From assembly GCF_002929305.1 (NCBI RefSeq), contig NZ_PJIO01000001.1:496001-560000 (forward strand): a DNA stretch of 64,000 bases. Reading direction: 5' to 3'. The translations under genes were made by a program, and so were the position numbers. The notes beneath the pieces are model-generated. The model was given only the letters and a program-made list of their open reading frames with translations, was not told where the DNA came from and ran no database searches. Position 1 is the stretch's first letter. Each line of letters starts with the position of its first letter. The DNA is from Arthrobacter sp. GMC3. Lineage in GTDB: Bacteria > Actinomycetota > Actinomycetes > Actinomycetales > Micrococcaceae. Positions 19,301-29,900 of this stretch are shown here, piece by piece.

Positions 19301-20255
19301 TATCGCTGCTCAGTCCATTGGTGAGCCCGGTACCCAGCTGACCATGCGTACCTTCCACACCGGTGGTGCTGTTTCTGCCAGCCGTGGCGAGGATATTACC
19401 CAGGGTCTGCCCCGTATCCAGGAGCTCTTCGAAGCACGTACCCCCAAGGGTGTCGCGCCGATCGCTGAGGCTGCCGGTCGCATCAACATTGATGAGTCCG
19501 AGCGCACCATGCGTTTGATCCTGACACCGGACGACGGTACCGAAGAGATCGCTTACCCGGTTCTGCGCCGTGCCCGCCTGCAGGTTGTCGATGGCGAGCA
19601 TGTTGAGGTTGGTCAGAAGTTGGTTGTGGGTGCTGTTGACCCCAAGCAGGTTCTGCGTATCCTGGGCCCGCGTGCCGCACAGAAGCACCTCGTTGAGGAA
19701 GTTCAGCGCGTTTACCGCAGCCAGGGTGTAGGTATCCACGACAAGCACGTTGAAGTTATCGTGCGCCAGATGCTCCGTCGCGTGACGGTCATCGAGTCCG
19801 GCGATTCCAACCTGCTGCCCGGTGAGCTTGCCGAGCGCGGCCGCTTCGAGACGGAAAACCGTCGCGTTGTGTCCGAGGGCAAGAAGCCGGCATCGGGCCG
19901 TAACGAGCTCATGGGTATCACCAAGGCTTCCTTGGCTACCGAGTCCTGGCTCTCCGCTGCTTCCTTCCAGGAAACCACTCGCGTCCTGACGCAGGCGGCA
20001 ATGGAAGGCAAGTCGGACCCGCTGTTGGGTCTGAAGGAGAACGTCATCATCGGTAAGCTGATCCCGGCTGGTACGGGTCTGCCGCGCTACACCAACGTTA
20101 CGGTGGAGCCGACCGAAGAAGCCAAGGCCAATCTGTTCACCGGTCCGAGCGCATTCAGCGACTTCGACTACGTGGGCGGCGCAGGCGATCTTGGTGCCGA
20201 GTTCCGTGCCATCCCCCTGGATGACTACGATCTGGGAACCAACTTCTCCGGCTAG
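16353..20255 (+). CDS. rpoC: DNA-directed RNA polymerase subunit beta'
   Basis: 1300 residues. The N-terminal zinc ribbon is [20 protein letters not shown], the catalytic magnesium aspartates are D535, D537 and D539 in [10 protein letters not shown], and the second zinc site is [19 protein letters not shown]. The bridge-helix/trigger-loop region [16 protein letters not shown] is complete. The start ATG follows AGAGAACAGGACCC. Large lineage insertions seen in proteobacteria are absent, as usual in actinobacteria. Last gene of the rpoBC unit. Confidence 0.98.
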   Translation: MSSESSFGLMQIGLATAADIRDWSHGEVKKPETINYRTLKPEKDGLFCEKIFGPSRDWECYCGKYKRVRFKGIICERCGVEVTRAKVRRERMGHIELAAPVTHIWYFKGVPSRLGYLLDLAPKDLEKVIYFAAYMITSVDDDARHAELPNLQTEHDLEKKRMVDMRDSDIATIARDLEGELQRLEGEGAKAAEKKKARDSADRQMANVRKRADADIDRLEQVWDRFKGLKVADLEGDEALYRELRDRYGMFFEGSMGAEAIKKRLETFDMAGEAEILRDIIQNGKGQRKTRALKRLKVVNAFLTTNNSPLGMVLDAVPVIPPELRPMVQLDGGRFATSDLNDLYRRVINRNNRLKRLLDLGAPEIIVNNEKRMLQEAVDSLFDNGRRGRPVTGPGNRPLKSLSDMLKGKQGRFRQNLLGKRVDYSGRSVIVVGPQLKLHQCGLPKQMALELFKPFVMKRLVDLNHAQNIKSAKRMVERFRPQVWDVLEEIITEHPVLLNRAPTLHRLGIQAFEPQLVEGKAIQLHPLVCGAFNADFDGDQMAVHLPLSPEAQAEARILMLSSNNILKPSDGRPVTLPSQDMIIGLFHLTTKRVGSVGEGRIFSTSAEAIMAHDAGELHLNSQVKIRLTNFVPSAGWEAPEGWEPGQPAIVATSLGQVIFNETLPADYPWVEEVADKGQLSEIVNDLAERYPKVIVAATLDNLKDAGFYWATRSGVTVAISDIKVPESKPAILEGYEVKAAKVQAQFDKGLIADEERRQDLIDIWNQATNEIADAMRASFAESNTINRMVSSGARGNWMQVRQIAGIRGLVANPKGEIIPRPIKSSYREGLSVLEYFIATHGARKGLADTALRTANSGYLTRRLVDVSQDVIVREDDCGTERGLTLPIAVVDSMGELQLHEEVENSVYARTLAAEVVDASGKVLASAGDDVGDVLIAELFAAGVAEIKVRSVLTCESTVGTCALCYGRSLATGKTVDIGEAVGIIAAQSIGEPGTQLTMRTFHTGGAVSASRGEDITQGLPRIQELFEARTPKGVAPIAEAAGRINIDESERTMRLILTPDDGTEEIAYPVLRRARLQVVDGEHVEVGQKLVVGAVDPKQVLRILGPRAAQKHLVEEVQRVYRSQGVGIHDKHVEVIVRQMLRRVTVIESGDSNLLPGELAERGRFETENRRVVSEGKKPASGRNELMGITKASLATESWLSAASFQETTRVLTQAAMEGKSDPLLGLKENVIIGKLIPAGTGLPRYTNVTVEPTEEAKANLFTGPSAFSDFDYVGGAGDLGAEFRAIPLDDYDLGTNFSG

Positions 20256-20267
20256 TCCCCAACTCCT

Positions 20268-20303
20268 CCCCGTTACTGGGTCGCTAGCGACCCAGTAACG
20301 GGG
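20268..20303 (+). terminator. Perfect palindrome after rpoC
   Basis: A 36-base perfect palindrome centred on CTAG at 20285/20286, 13 bases after the rpoC stop. There is no T-run, so it may be a barrier or processing hairpin rather than a simple terminator. Confidence 0.7.
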
Positions 20304-20363
20304 ACCCCTCGGAGTTGTGGGCCCACACGCCCTCTTAGGACGCGGGGCCCAGCAGTTGCACGA

Positions 20364-20410
20364 ACGGCGGTGAGTCACCCTTCGCGGGTGGGTCACCGCC
20401 GTCGTGCTTT
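20364..20410. terminator. Second stem-loop between rpoC and patatin gene
   Basis: ACGGCGGTGA (20364-20373) pairs with TCACCGCCGT (20393-20402), with a further inner stem CACCC/GGGTG. It is followed by CGTGCTTT. It lies between convergent genes and could serve both. Confidence 0.7.
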
Positions 20411-20434
20411 AACAAAACGCTGGCTCACCGGCGG

Positions 20435-21427
20435 CTACATGGTGTAATTGCCGGCCTGCCACTTTTGCCAGTCCCAGGTGCCAAGGAACTTGTTGCCGCT
20501 GCCCAGGCCCTTGGTGAACAGGGTGGACTTGTCGCTGGCAGCAAGATGAAAGTCAGTGGCCTGGTAGGGGGAGGTGTCAACGAAAATGGTCCGCGAGCTG
20601 GCCTGCGGATTATCGACATAGGCACTGTCGTGGGCGCTCATCATGGTGCTCAGCAATGACTTGGCAAGCTCAATGTTGTTGCTGTCCGGGCGCCAGTCTT
20701 CGGTGCGAATACTGGTTGGCCCGGCGAGCTTTACCCCGAGAGTTGGCCACCGTGCAGGCTTCCCGTCCGTTCGATCAAAGATGGACAGGGGGAAGTTAGA
20801 AAGCAGACCGCCGTCCACGCACACAATGTGGTCGTGACCGGTGACGGCTGAATCCGCCAGCATCTGCCACGGACGGAAGAAGAACGGGATAGAGGCCGAG
20901 GCCCTGATGGAGTCCGCCACGGGCAAGGAATCCGGGTCGACACCAAGCAGTGTTGCGAAGTCCCAGGGGAGGCGTAGCATCAGGCCGCGTGAAACGTCGG
21001 AGACTATCACCACCAGCCGGTACTGCTGTTCCGGGGGTAGGGAACTGCCCGGATCGGAGTCCTTCAAATCTCCCCACGTGCGGACATTATGCGCGGCCAG
21101 TGTTGTGGAAATCCATTGGTGCATGAATTCTCCGGCGAACAGTCCCTCATGGATGAGGAGCCCGGCCACGTCATCCAGCAGCGGAACCTTCTTCAGAAGC
21201 CCGGCGCGGTCTTCGAATTGTGAAAAGTCCAGCTGATCCATGATGTCTTTCACCCCGGCCGGGCTAATTCCGGCTGCCAGGAAACTGGCCACGATAGCAC
21301 CCGCTGAGGTGCCAGCAACACGGTGAAAATTGTAAGGATCGCTGTGGTTGGCAAGGGCCGTGACCGCGCCCACCAATCCGGAGCCTTTGACTCCGCCGCC
21401 TTCAAGGACCAAATCTGCATCAGCCAT
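20435..21427 (-). CDS. Patatin-like phospholipase family protein
   Basis: 330 residues. The patatin catalytic dyad is visible: the oxyanion loop LEGGGVKGSGLVGA, the nucleophile serine in GTSAG (about residue 42) and the aspartate in VDGGLLSNFP. The family comprises acyl hydrolases acting on membrane phospholipids or other lipids. There is no signal peptide, so it is probably cytoplasmic. It is convergent with rpoC and divergent from rpsL; the insertion between rpoBC and rpsLG is accessory. The physiological substrate is unknown. Confidence 0.9.
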   Translation of the reverse strand: MADADLVLEGGGVKGSGLVGAVTALANHSDPYNFHRVAGTSAGAIVASFLAAGISPAGVKDIMDQLDFSQFEDRAGLLKKVPLLDDVAGLLIHEGLFAGEFMHQWISTTLAAHNVRTWGDLKDSDPGSSLPPEQQYRLVVIVSDVSRGLMLRLPWDFATLLGVDPDSLPVADSIRASASIPFFFRPWQMLADSAVTGHDHIVCVDGGLLSNFPLSIFDRTDGKPARWPTLGVKLAGPTSIRTEDWRPDSNNIELAKSLLSTMMSAHDSAYVDNPQASSRTIFVDTSPYQATDFHLAASDKSTLFTKGLGSGNKFLGTWDWQKWQAGNYTM

Positions 21428-21861
21428 GACGCACCTGAGCTCTACTTTTGTGCCGCTCCATAGAGGGGTGTCGCCGTCAAACCAGGCCTGCCGGCGGCAT
21501 GGAGTAATTAGAGACTGCGCCGGTGTGAGTCAGGTGTCAAGTAGATCTGTGGTACCGATTCGCTCCGTGGCGTGAGGCCATGGTAATGTAGTGAGTAATT
21601 GTTAGTGTGGCAGTGGATAAGAGTATTAGTTTTGACGCTCAGGCGTTCAAAGCGGATACGGGTCCGGGTTGTACGGTTCTTGTACAGCAGATGCCACATT
21701 TTTGCATGCCTAGGCGCTGTGAAGTCGCCGAGTCTGCGACTACCAGTAAATGGCTCTTCCTTGACGGTTTAGTGACGGTTACGCCCCGTGTGTAGCGGTT
21801 GTTCGAACCCGAGGGAAAGCGACACGAGAAACAACTCGAGAAAACAACGGAGAACACGAAA
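21428..21861 (+). promoter_or_regulatory. Region upstream of rpsL
   Basis: 434 bases with no convincing gene. A GTAATGTAGT decamer (21583-21592) is identical to the one at the proposed rpoB -10 (12507-12516), so TAATGT (21584-21589) is a candidate -10; no clear -35 accompanies it. A TGACGGTT direct repeat lies at 21761-21768 and 21773-21780. The short frame from 21607 has no homology signal or ribosome site. Confidence 0.35.
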
Positions 21862-22236
21862 GTGCCTACGATTAACCAGCTGGTCCGAAAGGGCCGGACA
21901 CCCAAGGTCACAAAGACCAAGGCTCCCGCATTGAAGGGCAGCCCCATGCGTCGCGGCGTTTGCACGCGCGTTTACACCACCACCCCGAAGAAGCCGAACT
22001 CGGCTCTGCGTAAGGTCGCACGTGTGCGCCTTAACGGTGGCGTGGAAGTTACCGCTTACATCCCCGGTGTAGGCCACAACCTCCAGGAGCACTCCATCGT
22101 GCTCGTCCGTGGAGGCCGTGTTAAGGACCTTCCCGGTGTTCGTTACAAGATTGTCCGTGGCGCATTGGATACCCAGGGCGTTAAGAACCGCAAGCAGGCT
22201 CGTAGCCGCTACGGTGCAAAGATGGAGAAGAAGTAA
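21862..22236 (+). CDS. rpsL: 30S ribosomal protein S12
   Basis: 124 residues, the universal length, from GTG 21862; a longer in-frame reading from 21799 adds 21 residues with no homology. S12 sits at the decoding centre. The streptomycin-determining loop [11 protein letters not shown] carries wild-type Lys43, and [11 protein letters not shown] is intact. First gene of the str operon rpsL-rpsG-fusA-tuf. Confidence 0.98.
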   Translation: MPTINQLVRKGRTPKVTKTKAPALKGSPMRRGVCTRVYTTTPKKPNSALRKVARVRLNGGVEVTAYIPGVGHNLQEHSIVLVRGGRVKDLPGVRYKIVRGALDTQGVKNRKQARSRYGAKMEKK

Positions 22237-22237
22237 T

Positions 22238-22708
22238 ATGCCTCGCAAGGGTCCGGCCCCCAAGCGGCCGCTAGTTGTAGATCCCGTATACGGCTCCCCG
22301 TTGGTCACTCAGCTGATCAACAAGGTTCTCGTTGACGGCAAGAAGTCCACCGCAGAGCGCATCGTTTACGGTGCACTCGAAGGTGTTCGCGAGAAGACCG
22401 GCAGCGATCCCGTTGCCGCTCTGAAGAAGGCCATGGAAAACATCAAGCCGAGCCTCGAGGTGAAGTCCCGCCGTGTTGGTGGCGCCACCTACCAGGTTCC
22501 GGTTGAGGTCAAGCCCGGCCGTCAGACTGCACTGGCCTTGCGCTGGTTGGTTGGTTACTCGAAGGCTCGCCGCGAGAAGACCATGACCGAGCGTCTGCGC
22601 AACGAAGTTTTGGATGCCTCCAACGGTCTTGGTGCCGCTGTAAAGCGCCGCGAAGACACCCACAAGATGGCCGAGTCCAACAAGGCCTTCGCCCATTACC
22701 GCTGGTAA
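22238..22708 (+). CDS. rpsG: 30S ribosomal protein S7
   Basis: 156 residues, the standard length, from ATG 22238, one base after the rpsL stop, so translation is likely coupled. S7 nucleates assembly of the 30S head and lies at the mRNA exit/E site. The conserved [11 protein letters not shown] and the C-terminal NKAFAHYRW are present. Confidence 0.98.
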   Translation: MPRKGPAPKRPLVVDPVYGSPLVTQLINKVLVDGKKSTAERIVYGALEGVREKTGSDPVAALKKAMENIKPSLEVKSRRVGGATYQVPVEVKPGRQTALALRWLVGYSKARREKTMTERLRNEVLDASNGLGAAVKRREDTHKMAESNKAFAHYRW

Positions 22709-22779
22709 CTAGAGCCGGATGTGTGCCTACGGCGACCCCGTAGGCACACGCAAGCTCATCTCTAGAAAAGGGAGACAAC

Positions 22780-24894
22780 GTGGCACAGGAAGTGCTTACA
22801 GACCTTAACAAGGTCCGCAACATTGGCATCATGGCCCACATTGATGCTGGCAAGACCACTACGACTGAGCGCATCCTGTTCTACACGGGTGTGAACCACA
22901 AGATCGGCGAAACCCACGACGGCGCTTCGACGACCGACTGGATGGAGCAGGAGAAGGAACGCGGCATCACTATCACGTCTGCCGCCGTGACCTGCTTCTG
23001 GAACAAGAACCAGATCAACATCATTGACACCCCCGGCCACGTTGACTTCACGGTGGAAGTTGAGCGCTCCTTGCGTGTTCTCGACGGCGCCGTTGCTGTT
23101 TTTGACGGCAAGGAGGGCGTTGAGCCCCAGTCCGAGACCGTTTGGCGTCAGGCTGACAAGTACAACGTTCCGCGTATTTGCTTCGTCAACAAGATGGACA
23201 AGCTCGGTGCTGATTTCTACTTCACGGTAGACACCATCATCAACCGCCTCGGTGCCAAGCCGTTGGTTATGCAGCTGCCGATCGGCGTCGAGAGCGAATT
23301 CACCGGCGTCGTTGACTTGCTGACCATGAAGGCATTCGTCTGGGCCGGTGACTCCAAGGGTGACGTCACCATGGGTGCCGCCTACGAAATCCAGGAGATC
23401 CCCGCCGATCTTCAGGAGCGTGCCGAAGAGTACCGTGCAGCCCTCGTAGAGGCAGCTGCCGAGTCCTCCGAAGAGCTCATGGAGAAGTACCTCGAGGGCA
23501 TTGAACCGTCCATCGAGGAGCTGAAGGCTGGCATTCGCAAGCTGACGGTTAACTCCGAGATCTACCCGGTCTTCTGTGGTTCTGCCTTCAAGAACCGCGG
23601 CGTGCAGCCCATGCTTGACGCTGTCATTGACTTCCTGCCGAACCCGTTGGATGTTGGCGCAATGATCGGTCACGATCCTCGCGACGAGTCCATCGAGATC
23701 AAGCGCGAGCCGAGTGAAACCGAGCCGTTCTCGGCTTTGGCTTTCAAGATCGCCACGCACCCGTTCTTCGGCCAGTTGAACTTCATCCGCGTGTACTCCG
23801 GTAAGGCAACTTCCGGTACCCAGTTGATGAACTCGACCAAGGGTAAGAAGGAACGTATTGGCAAGCTCTTCCAGATGCACGCCAATAAGGAAATGCCTGT
23901 AGATGAGATCCACGCGGGTCACATCTACGCAGTGATCGGCCTCAAGGACACCACCACCGGTGACACCTTGTGCGATCCGGCAAACCAGATCGTTCTTGAG
24001 TCGATGACCTTCCCCGCTCCCGTGATCTTCGTTGCCATTGAGCCGAAGACCAAGGGTGACCAGGAGAAGCTCTCCACGGCTATCCAGAAGCTCTCCGCTG
24101 AGGACCCGACGTTCACCGTCAACCTCAACGAAGACACCGGCCAGACCGAAATTGGCGGCATGGGCGAGCTCCACTTGGACATCCTTGTGGACCGCATGCG
24201 TCGCGAATTCAACGTTGAAGCCAACGTTGGCAAGCCGCAGGTTGCGTACCGCGAAACCATCAAGCGCGCCGTCGCCAAGCACGACTACACGCACAAGAAG
24301 CAGACCGGTGGTTCAGGTCAGTTCGCTAAGATCCAGATCGCTATTGCGCCGATGGATACTGCTGAAGGCGAAATGTACGAGTTTGAGAACAAGGTCACCG
24401 GTGGCCGTGTTCCTCGCGAATACATCCCCAGCGTTGACCAGGGCATCCAGTCCGCACTGCCTGATGGCGTGCTGGCCGGCTACCCGATGGTTGGCATCAA
24501 GGCCACGCTGCTCGACGGCGCGTCCCACGATGTTGACTCCTCCGAAATGGCCTTCAAGATCGCCGGTCGCATGGCGTTCAAGGAAGCCGCTCGGATGGCC
24601 AACCCGGTTCTGCTTGAACCGTTGATGGAAGTTGAAGTCCGCACCCCTGAGGAATACATGGGTGAAGTAATCGGTGACATCAACTCTCGTCGTGGCCAGA
24701 TGCAGTCCATGGAGGACGCCAGCGGTGTCAAGGTCATCAAGGCCCTGGTTCCGTTGTCCGGCATGTTTGGCTACATCGGCGATCTGCGGTCCAAGACCCA
24801 GGGTCGTGCCGTGTACTCGATGAAGTTCGACAGCTACTCTGAGGTTCCGAAGGCTGTAGCCGACGAAATCATCCAGAAGGCACGCGGCGAGTAG
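22780..24894 (+). CDS. fusA: Elongation factor G
   Basis: 704 residues, GTG start after AAAAGGGAGAC. This GTPase drives translocation on the ribosome. G1 is [14 protein letters not shown]2/G3 include RGITITSAA and DTPGHVDFT, and G4 is NKMDK. Domains II-V are complete, ending in the [12 protein letters not shown] segment and [10 protein letters not shown]. It lies 71 bases after rpsG and 158 bases before tuf. Confidence 0.98.
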   Translation: MAQEVLTDLNKVRNIGIMAHIDAGKTTTTERILFYTGVNHKIGETHDGASTTDWMEQEKERGITITSAAVTCFWNKNQINIIDTPGHVDFTVEVERSLRVLDGAVAVFDGKEGVEPQSETVWRQADKYNVPRICFVNKMDKLGADFYFTVDTIINRLGAKPLVMQLPIGVESEFTGVVDLLTMKAFVWAGDSKGDVTMGAAYEIQEIPADLQERAEEYRAALVEAAAESSEELMEKYLEGIEPSIEELKAGIRKLTVNSEIYPVFCGSAFKNRGVQPMLDAVIDFLPNPLDVGAMIGHDPRDESIEIKREPSETEPFSALAFKIATHPFFGQLNFIRVYSGKATSGTQLMNSTKGKKERIGKLFQMHANKEMPVDEIHAGHIYAVIGLKDTTTGDTLCDPANQIVLESMTFPAPVIFVAIEPKTKGDQEKLSTAIQKLSAEDPTFTVNLNEDTGQTEIGGMGELHLDILVDRMRREFNVEANVGKPQVAYRETIKRAVAKHDYTHKKQTGGSGQFAKIQIAIAPMDTAEGEMYEFENKVTGGRVPREYIPSVDQGIQSALPDGVLAGYPMVGIKATLLDGASHDVDSSEMAFKIAGRMAFKEAARMANPVLLEPLMEVEVRTPEEYMGEVIGDINSRRGQMQSMEDASGVKVIKALVPLSGMFGYIGDLRSKTQGRAVYSMKFDSYSEVPKAVADEIIQKARGE

Positions 24895-24905
24895 TCGCAC
24901 CTGTT

Positions 24906-24945
24906 GTTGGGGTCTGTTGAGGCCTAGGCCGAAACAGACCCCAAC
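24906..24945 (+). other. Long stem-loop in the fusA-tuf spacer
   Basis: A 13-bp outer stem (24906-24918 with 24933-24945) encloses a GGCCTAGGCC palindrome (24921-24930). No T-run follows. It may be an attenuator or processing signal that lets tuf be expressed differently from rpsL-fusA. Confidence 0.6.
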
Positions 24946-24996
24946 ACCAAGCAATTTCTTAAATATCAAAAGCCCCCAGTAGACTTATTTTGATTT

Positions 24997-25017
24997 CAGT
25001 GGCGAACAGCGCTACTG
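24997..25017 (+). other. Short hairpin in the tuf leader
   Basis: CAGTGGCG (24997-25004) pairs with CGCTACTG (25010-25017), one G-T wobble, 35 bases before the tuf start. Role unknown. Confidence 0.4.
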
Positions 25018-25052
25018 AGAGTAAGTTTTCTAAAATGTTCTAGGAGGAACCT

Positions 25053-26243
25053 GTGGCAAAGGCAAAGTTCGAGCGGACCAAGCCGCACGTTAACATCGGC
25101 ACCATCGGTCACGTTGACCATGGTAAGACCACGTTGACGGCTGCCATTTCCAAGGTACTGTACGACAAGTACCCGACACTCAACGAGCAGCGTGATTTCA
25201 GCTCCATCGACTCGGCTCCCGAGGAGAAGCAGCGCGGTATCACGATCAACATCTCCCACGTTGAGTACCAGACCGAGAAGCGCCACTACGCACACGTAGA
25301 CGCCCCCGGCCACGCTGACTACATCAAGAACATGATCACCGGTGCTGCCCAGATGGACGGCGCTATCCTGGTGGTTGCTGCGACTGACGGCCCGATGGCC
25401 CAGACTCGCGAGCACGTTCTGTTGGCCCGCCAGGTTGGCGTTCCCTACCTGCTGGTCGCACTGAACAAGTCCGACATGGTTGATGACGAAGAGCTCCTGG
25501 ACCTCGTGGAGATGGAAGTTCGCGAACTTCTTTCCTCACAGGGCTTCGACGGCGACGAGGCACCTGTTGTCCGCGTTTCCGGCTTGAAGGCTCTCGAAGG
25601 CGATCCCGTATGGGTCAAGTCCGTTGAGGACTTGATGGATGCAGTGGACAACCACGTTCCGGACCCGATCCGCGACAAGGACAAGCCGTTCCTGATGCCG
25701 GTCGAAGATGTCTTCACCATCACCGGTCGTGGAACCGTTGTTACGGGCCGCGCCGAGCGTGGAACCCTTCAGATCAACTCTGAGGTTGAGATTGTCGGAA
25801 TCCGTCCGGTCCAGAAGACCACGGTTACCGGTATCGAAATGTTCCACAAGCAGCTCGACGAGGCTTGGGCCGGCGAGAACTGTGGTCTGCTGCTCCGCGG
25901 CATCAAGCGCGAAGACGTAGAGCGTGGCCAGGTTATCGTGAAGCCGGGTTCCATTACCCCGCACACCGATTTCGAAGCCAACGTCTACATCTTGGCTAAG
26001 GATGAGGGCGGGCGTCACAACCCGTTCTACTCCAACTACCGCCCGCAGTTCTACTTCCGCACCACGGATGTTACCGGCGTCATCACCTTGCCTGAGGGCA
26101 CGGAAATGGTTATGCCTGGCGACAACACCGAAATGACTGTCGCGCTGATCCAGCCGATCGCCATGGAAGAGGGCCTCGGCTTCGCTATCCGCGAAGGCGG
26201 CCGCACCGTTGGTTCAGGTCGTGTCACCAAGATCATCAAGTAA
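25053..26243 (+). CDS. tuf: Elongation factor Tu
   Basis: 396 residues, GTG start with TAGGAGG upstream. It delivers aminoacyl-tRNA to the ribosomal A site. G1 is [11 protein letters not shown]3 [13 protein letters not shown]4 NKSDM; domain II and III motifs such as [13 protein letters not shown] are present, and the C-terminus [15 protein letters not shown] is complete. This is the only tuf copy in the window. A strong terminator follows. Confidence 0.99.
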   Translation: MAKAKFERTKPHVNIGTIGHVDHGKTTLTAAISKVLYDKYPTLNEQRDFSSIDSAPEEKQRGITINISHVEYQTEKRHYAHVDAPGHADYIKNMITGAAQMDGAILVVAATDGPMAQTREHVLLARQVGVPYLLVALNKSDMVDDEELLDLVEMEVRELLSSQGFDGDEAPVVRVSGLKALEGDPVWVKSVEDLMDAVDNHVPDPIRDKDKPFLMPVEDVFTITGRGTVVTGRAERGTLQINSEVEIVGIRPVQKTTVTGIEMFHKQLDEAWAGENCGLLLRGIKREDVERGQVIVKPGSITPHTDFEANVYILAKDEGGRHNPFYSNYRPQFYFRTTDVTGVITLPEGTEMVMPGDNTEMTVALIQPIAMEEGLGFAIREGGRTVGSGRVTKIIK

Positions 26244-26261
26244 TTAATTACTTAGATCGCT

Positions 26262-26302
26262 AAAGTAGGGTCCCCAGCTCCGGCTGGGGACCCTACTTTT
26301 TT
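26262..26302 (+). terminator. Rho-independent terminator after tuf
   Basis: A 17-bp perfect stem with a TCCG tetraloop (26279-26282) followed by six T (26297-26302). Ends the str operon. Confidence 0.97.
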
Positions 26303-26378
26303 GCCCATCGCGAGCCAACTGGAACTGATGGCAAAGAATTCCGTGGCCCATGCAACCGTTTGAGATAAGGACCCTGTG

Positions 26379-26855
26379 ATGCCCCAAGTAGTGGCAGAAC
26401 GCTTCATTGACATAGACCCGGAGACTGCTTTCGCGCTCTCCCAAACCACAGGGGCCTTTCGACTGCGATGGGATCCCTTCATCCATGCGCAGGGCTTCCT
26501 GGACGGTGCCGCCAAGGCGGGCAAGGGTGTGCGCACCCGGACGCGTTCGAGGATGGGGCTGCTGATGGTGAGCGAGTACGTTTCCTACCTTCCGCCCAAG
26601 AATGTCGGCATGAAGATGGTCCAGGGCCCCTGGTTCTTTGAACAGTTCGGTGGGGGATGGCGGTTCACGCCCGCCAAGGGTGGCACCAAGGCCGTCTGGA
26701 AATACACCTTCTCCTGCCGGCCGGCTTGGCTGCGTTGGGTCGCCGAGCCCGTGGGTGCCTGGCTGCTTGGCCGGGAGATTGAACGGCGTATGACGGCGTT
26801 TGCCAGGGCGTGCCAGAACCCGGTCCTCGTGGCAGAGTTCAAGGCGCTGGAATAG
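26379..26855 (+). CDS. SRPBCC-fold protein
   Basis: 158 residues. The pattern fits the SRPBCC/START-like superfamily (polyketide cyclase/dehydrase, lipid-binding type): an N-terminal strand VAERFIDID, a helix, alternating strands such as WFFEQFGGGWRFTPAKGGTKAVWKYTF cut by short turns, and a long C-terminal helix with GREIERRMTAFARAC. ATG 26379 is preferred over GTG 26376 because AAGGA lies 7 rather than 4 bases upstream. Stand-alone after the tuf terminator. Ligand unknown. Confidence 0.75.
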   Translation: MPQVVAERFIDIDPETAFALSQTTGAFRLRWDPFIHAQGFLDGAAKAGKGVRTRTRSRMGLLMVSEYVSYLPPKNVGMKMVQGPWFFEQFGGGWRFTPAKGGTKAVWKYTFSCRPAWLRWVAEPVGAWLLGREIERRMTAFARACQNPVLVAEFKALE

Positions 26856-26972
26856 GCAGACATGGAGTGAGTCGAAGGTGATCCGCGGGCTTTACTCCAC
26901 TTGATAGTCTTATGGTGTTTGGCGGGTTGAAAGACCCAAGCTAGCGCTGCAGTCTTAACAAGGGGATGAAGA

Positions 26973-29900
26973 ATGAGCCAACGACCGCCAGAGCCACGGC
27001 TACCAGCCGCGAGCTTATCCTCGGCACAGCTCAACGAGGCGTATCGCCGTGGCTATCTCGACGGGCACCTGGCTGGCTGGCGGGACGCGGTTGCACCAAA
27101 ACCCTCCGCACTCCAAGCCGTGAAAGCTGCACAGGCACAGCAGAGGCTGCCAGGAACCACGGTGCCGATCCCGGCACGGCCCCAGCACTACCAGCCCGCC
27201 CCCATGCAGCAGCCGTTCTTCCAAGGCCAACAGCCGCATAGTTTTCGGCCACAGCCACAGCCACAGCCACAGCCACAGCCACAGCCACAGCCACAGCCAC
27301 AGCCACAGTCTTTTGTCACGCCACCTGCCGCCGCGGATTCGGCCGCACTGGCTGCTGCGAAGTCCAAGCGTGAAACCCAGAACATCAATATCACCTTGTA
27401 CATTGCCAGCCTGTTCATGGTTGCTGCCGCAGCGCTCTTTGTGGCAAGTTCCTTGCCAGTGCCGGCCAGGTTGGTGGGAGTCTGGCTCGGGACAGCAGTT
27501 TTTTATGGGGCCGGTCTGGTGCTCCATTCGAGCGTCGCCCGCTTGCGCCCCGCGGCCGTCGCGTTTGTTGGGACTGCACTGGCGATTGTCCCGTTTGCCG
27601 GACTGGCCACCTATGATTTGGGTTTCCCCAACGCCCCCGGTGTCTGGCTGTTCACCTCCGTGATCGGAACGGCGGCGTACTTCGCGGCTGCGGTGAAGTT
27701 GGAAAGTCGGCTCGTTGTTTACCTGTCCATGGCGTTTCTGGTATCTACTGCGTGGTCTTCAGGCGCCGTGCTGGGCGCGGCCCTTTCCTGGTACTTCACT
27801 GCACTGATCCTCATCTCGGCGTTGTTGTCCTTGACCGGGCACATTCTGAACAAGCGCACGGGCGGCGGGTCGTCAAGGATCGGCTTCTTGACTAAGCCGC
27901 TTTCCGAGCTTGGACCGTGGTTTGCCCCCGTGGGCCTAGTGAGTTCCCTCGTGTTCTCTCTGACCCTGAACGCGGCCGATCACGCCCTGGTCCTGCTCGC
28001 TGGTGCGCTCTATTACGCAGTCATGATTTGGGTGGATGCTCCGGCGCTGCGCCGCTGGAACTATCTTGGCCTTCGTTTCTCCTTGACGCTGGTTGCCCCG
28101 TTTATCGGGTGGATGCTTGGTGGGTCTTTCGTGTTCGCTGCAGGTGCCGCGACGCTTGGATTGGCTGCACAGCTGGTGATCGTTTCGTATCTGCGCAAAG
28201 CCATAGGTAGTGGCTTGGGGACACCGAGTTGGCCTAGGTACGACGTCTATCTTTGCGTTCCGCTGACAGCGGTACTCTCAGTTGTTTGGAGCATCGGGAT
28301 TGGACATTCTGCGAACGACGCCGGCACTTGGGTCTGGAGCCCCGCAGTGCCATTGGTCGTTGGCTTGCTTGCGGTCATGGCGGCCGTTCCGGCCTGGTTG
28401 CCCCGAGGAGAGTGGCTACCCTTACCGGCGCTGGCCGCTCCAATCCTGGTTAGTGACATGTTGAGTGCTCAAGATTGGGCACTGATTTTGGCTATCGCCT
28501 TGGTATACACCGTGACCCGGTTCCTGACGTCCTCGGTCGTCTGGATCCGGCGCACGATGCTATTTGCTGCCCGGATTCTTGTCACAGGCTTGATAGCCTC
28601 CTCCATGGCTGCCTTGATACCAGCGCAGGCGGGCAAGACTGAGGTCATCGTTGCGGTGATCGCGGTAATCGCTGCCGGCCAGCTCGTTGCAGATACCTTG
28701 ATTGGAAAATATGGCATTGCGAATCCAGTGACGGCAGTCTCCGGCACTGTTTGGGCCGTGTTGGGCACTGTTCTGGTGGTGGGCCTAGCTGGTGCCGCTA
28801 CAGCAGTAACGCTGGCCAGCGCTGGTTCTTTGGGGCTTGCACTCCAGCTCGCTTTTTTGCTGGCCGTTCTCGCCATGGGCGCCGCCGTCTGCACACACTC
28901 GGCGGTGTTCCTGCCACGGGATGGACGGTATGCCGTTGCCGAGATCATGGCTCCGGTGTTCTTGGTGGTGGCCAGTTTCAGTGCAGGAGCTGTCTTCGGC
29001 GCCGCCGGGGCCAGCATTGGCGTGGGTGGTTTGACGCTGTTCCTGGCGACCGCAGGATGGCGCCTGCGTGCGGAGGCAATGCCCATGCATCGATGGTTGT
29101 ATTGGTGGGGAGCTAGGGCGGCCTCTTTGCTGTTGGCAGTCGCCATGTTCGCGCTGTGGCAAGAGCACGAAGGAGCACCATCAATAGGAAACGCTGACGT
29201 TTCCCTTGGCATGCTGCTCTTGGCTGTCCTTGCGGGGCAGCTGATGATCTTGGCCGCGGCGAAGTGGAACTCCCGCACAAACGATGCGTTCTCCTTCGAT
29301 GTTTTCTTCACCGCTGCCCTGACAGTGGTGGTGGCATGGACGCAGATCGTGTTCGGCGTCAGTGGCCAATGGAGCGAAACGCTTTCGATCGGTCTAGTCG
29401 TGGCTGCTCTGGGCCTGCTGAGTTGCGCTTACGCGCTGCGTTCACCGGGTCCTGACCCGGCCCAGTGGGTGGCACCTCTGGCCACGGTAGCTGTCGCATC
29501 CATGACGTTGCAGACCACCTTCACCTTCGAGATTGCTGCGGCACTCATGGTGGCGGCCTCCGCCCTCTGTGCTCGCCGCGGACTCGGTCACCGGATCCGC
29601 AGTGTCCACTTCCTGTTGGCAAGGGCCGTGGCGAGCGCACTGATTGTTGTTGTGGCCACCGCGATGACGGACAGTCCCACCACAGCCGCCCTGGTGTTCA
29701 GTGCCGTGATGCTTGTCCAGCTGGGTGCGCAGCGGATGGCTGTAGTTCCAACCGTGGCAGCCGTCGTGGGGGAGCCCCGGGTAGTGCGAATAAGTTTGTG
29801 GCTGCTCTTGGCCGCGCAGGTGATTGCCCCCATTGCCTATGTTGCTGCCACTGGAGGACTTGAACCCCAAGGCTCCGGCTACCGCTGGGTGGTCGTCTTG

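Noticed and set aside
21607..21795. Small 62-codon frame upstream of rpsL
   Set aside because: No ribosome site, no homology signal, and it lies in the probable rpsL leader.
22762..24294. 510-codon open frame antisense to fusA
   Set aside because: Same reason; fusA is complete and unambiguous.
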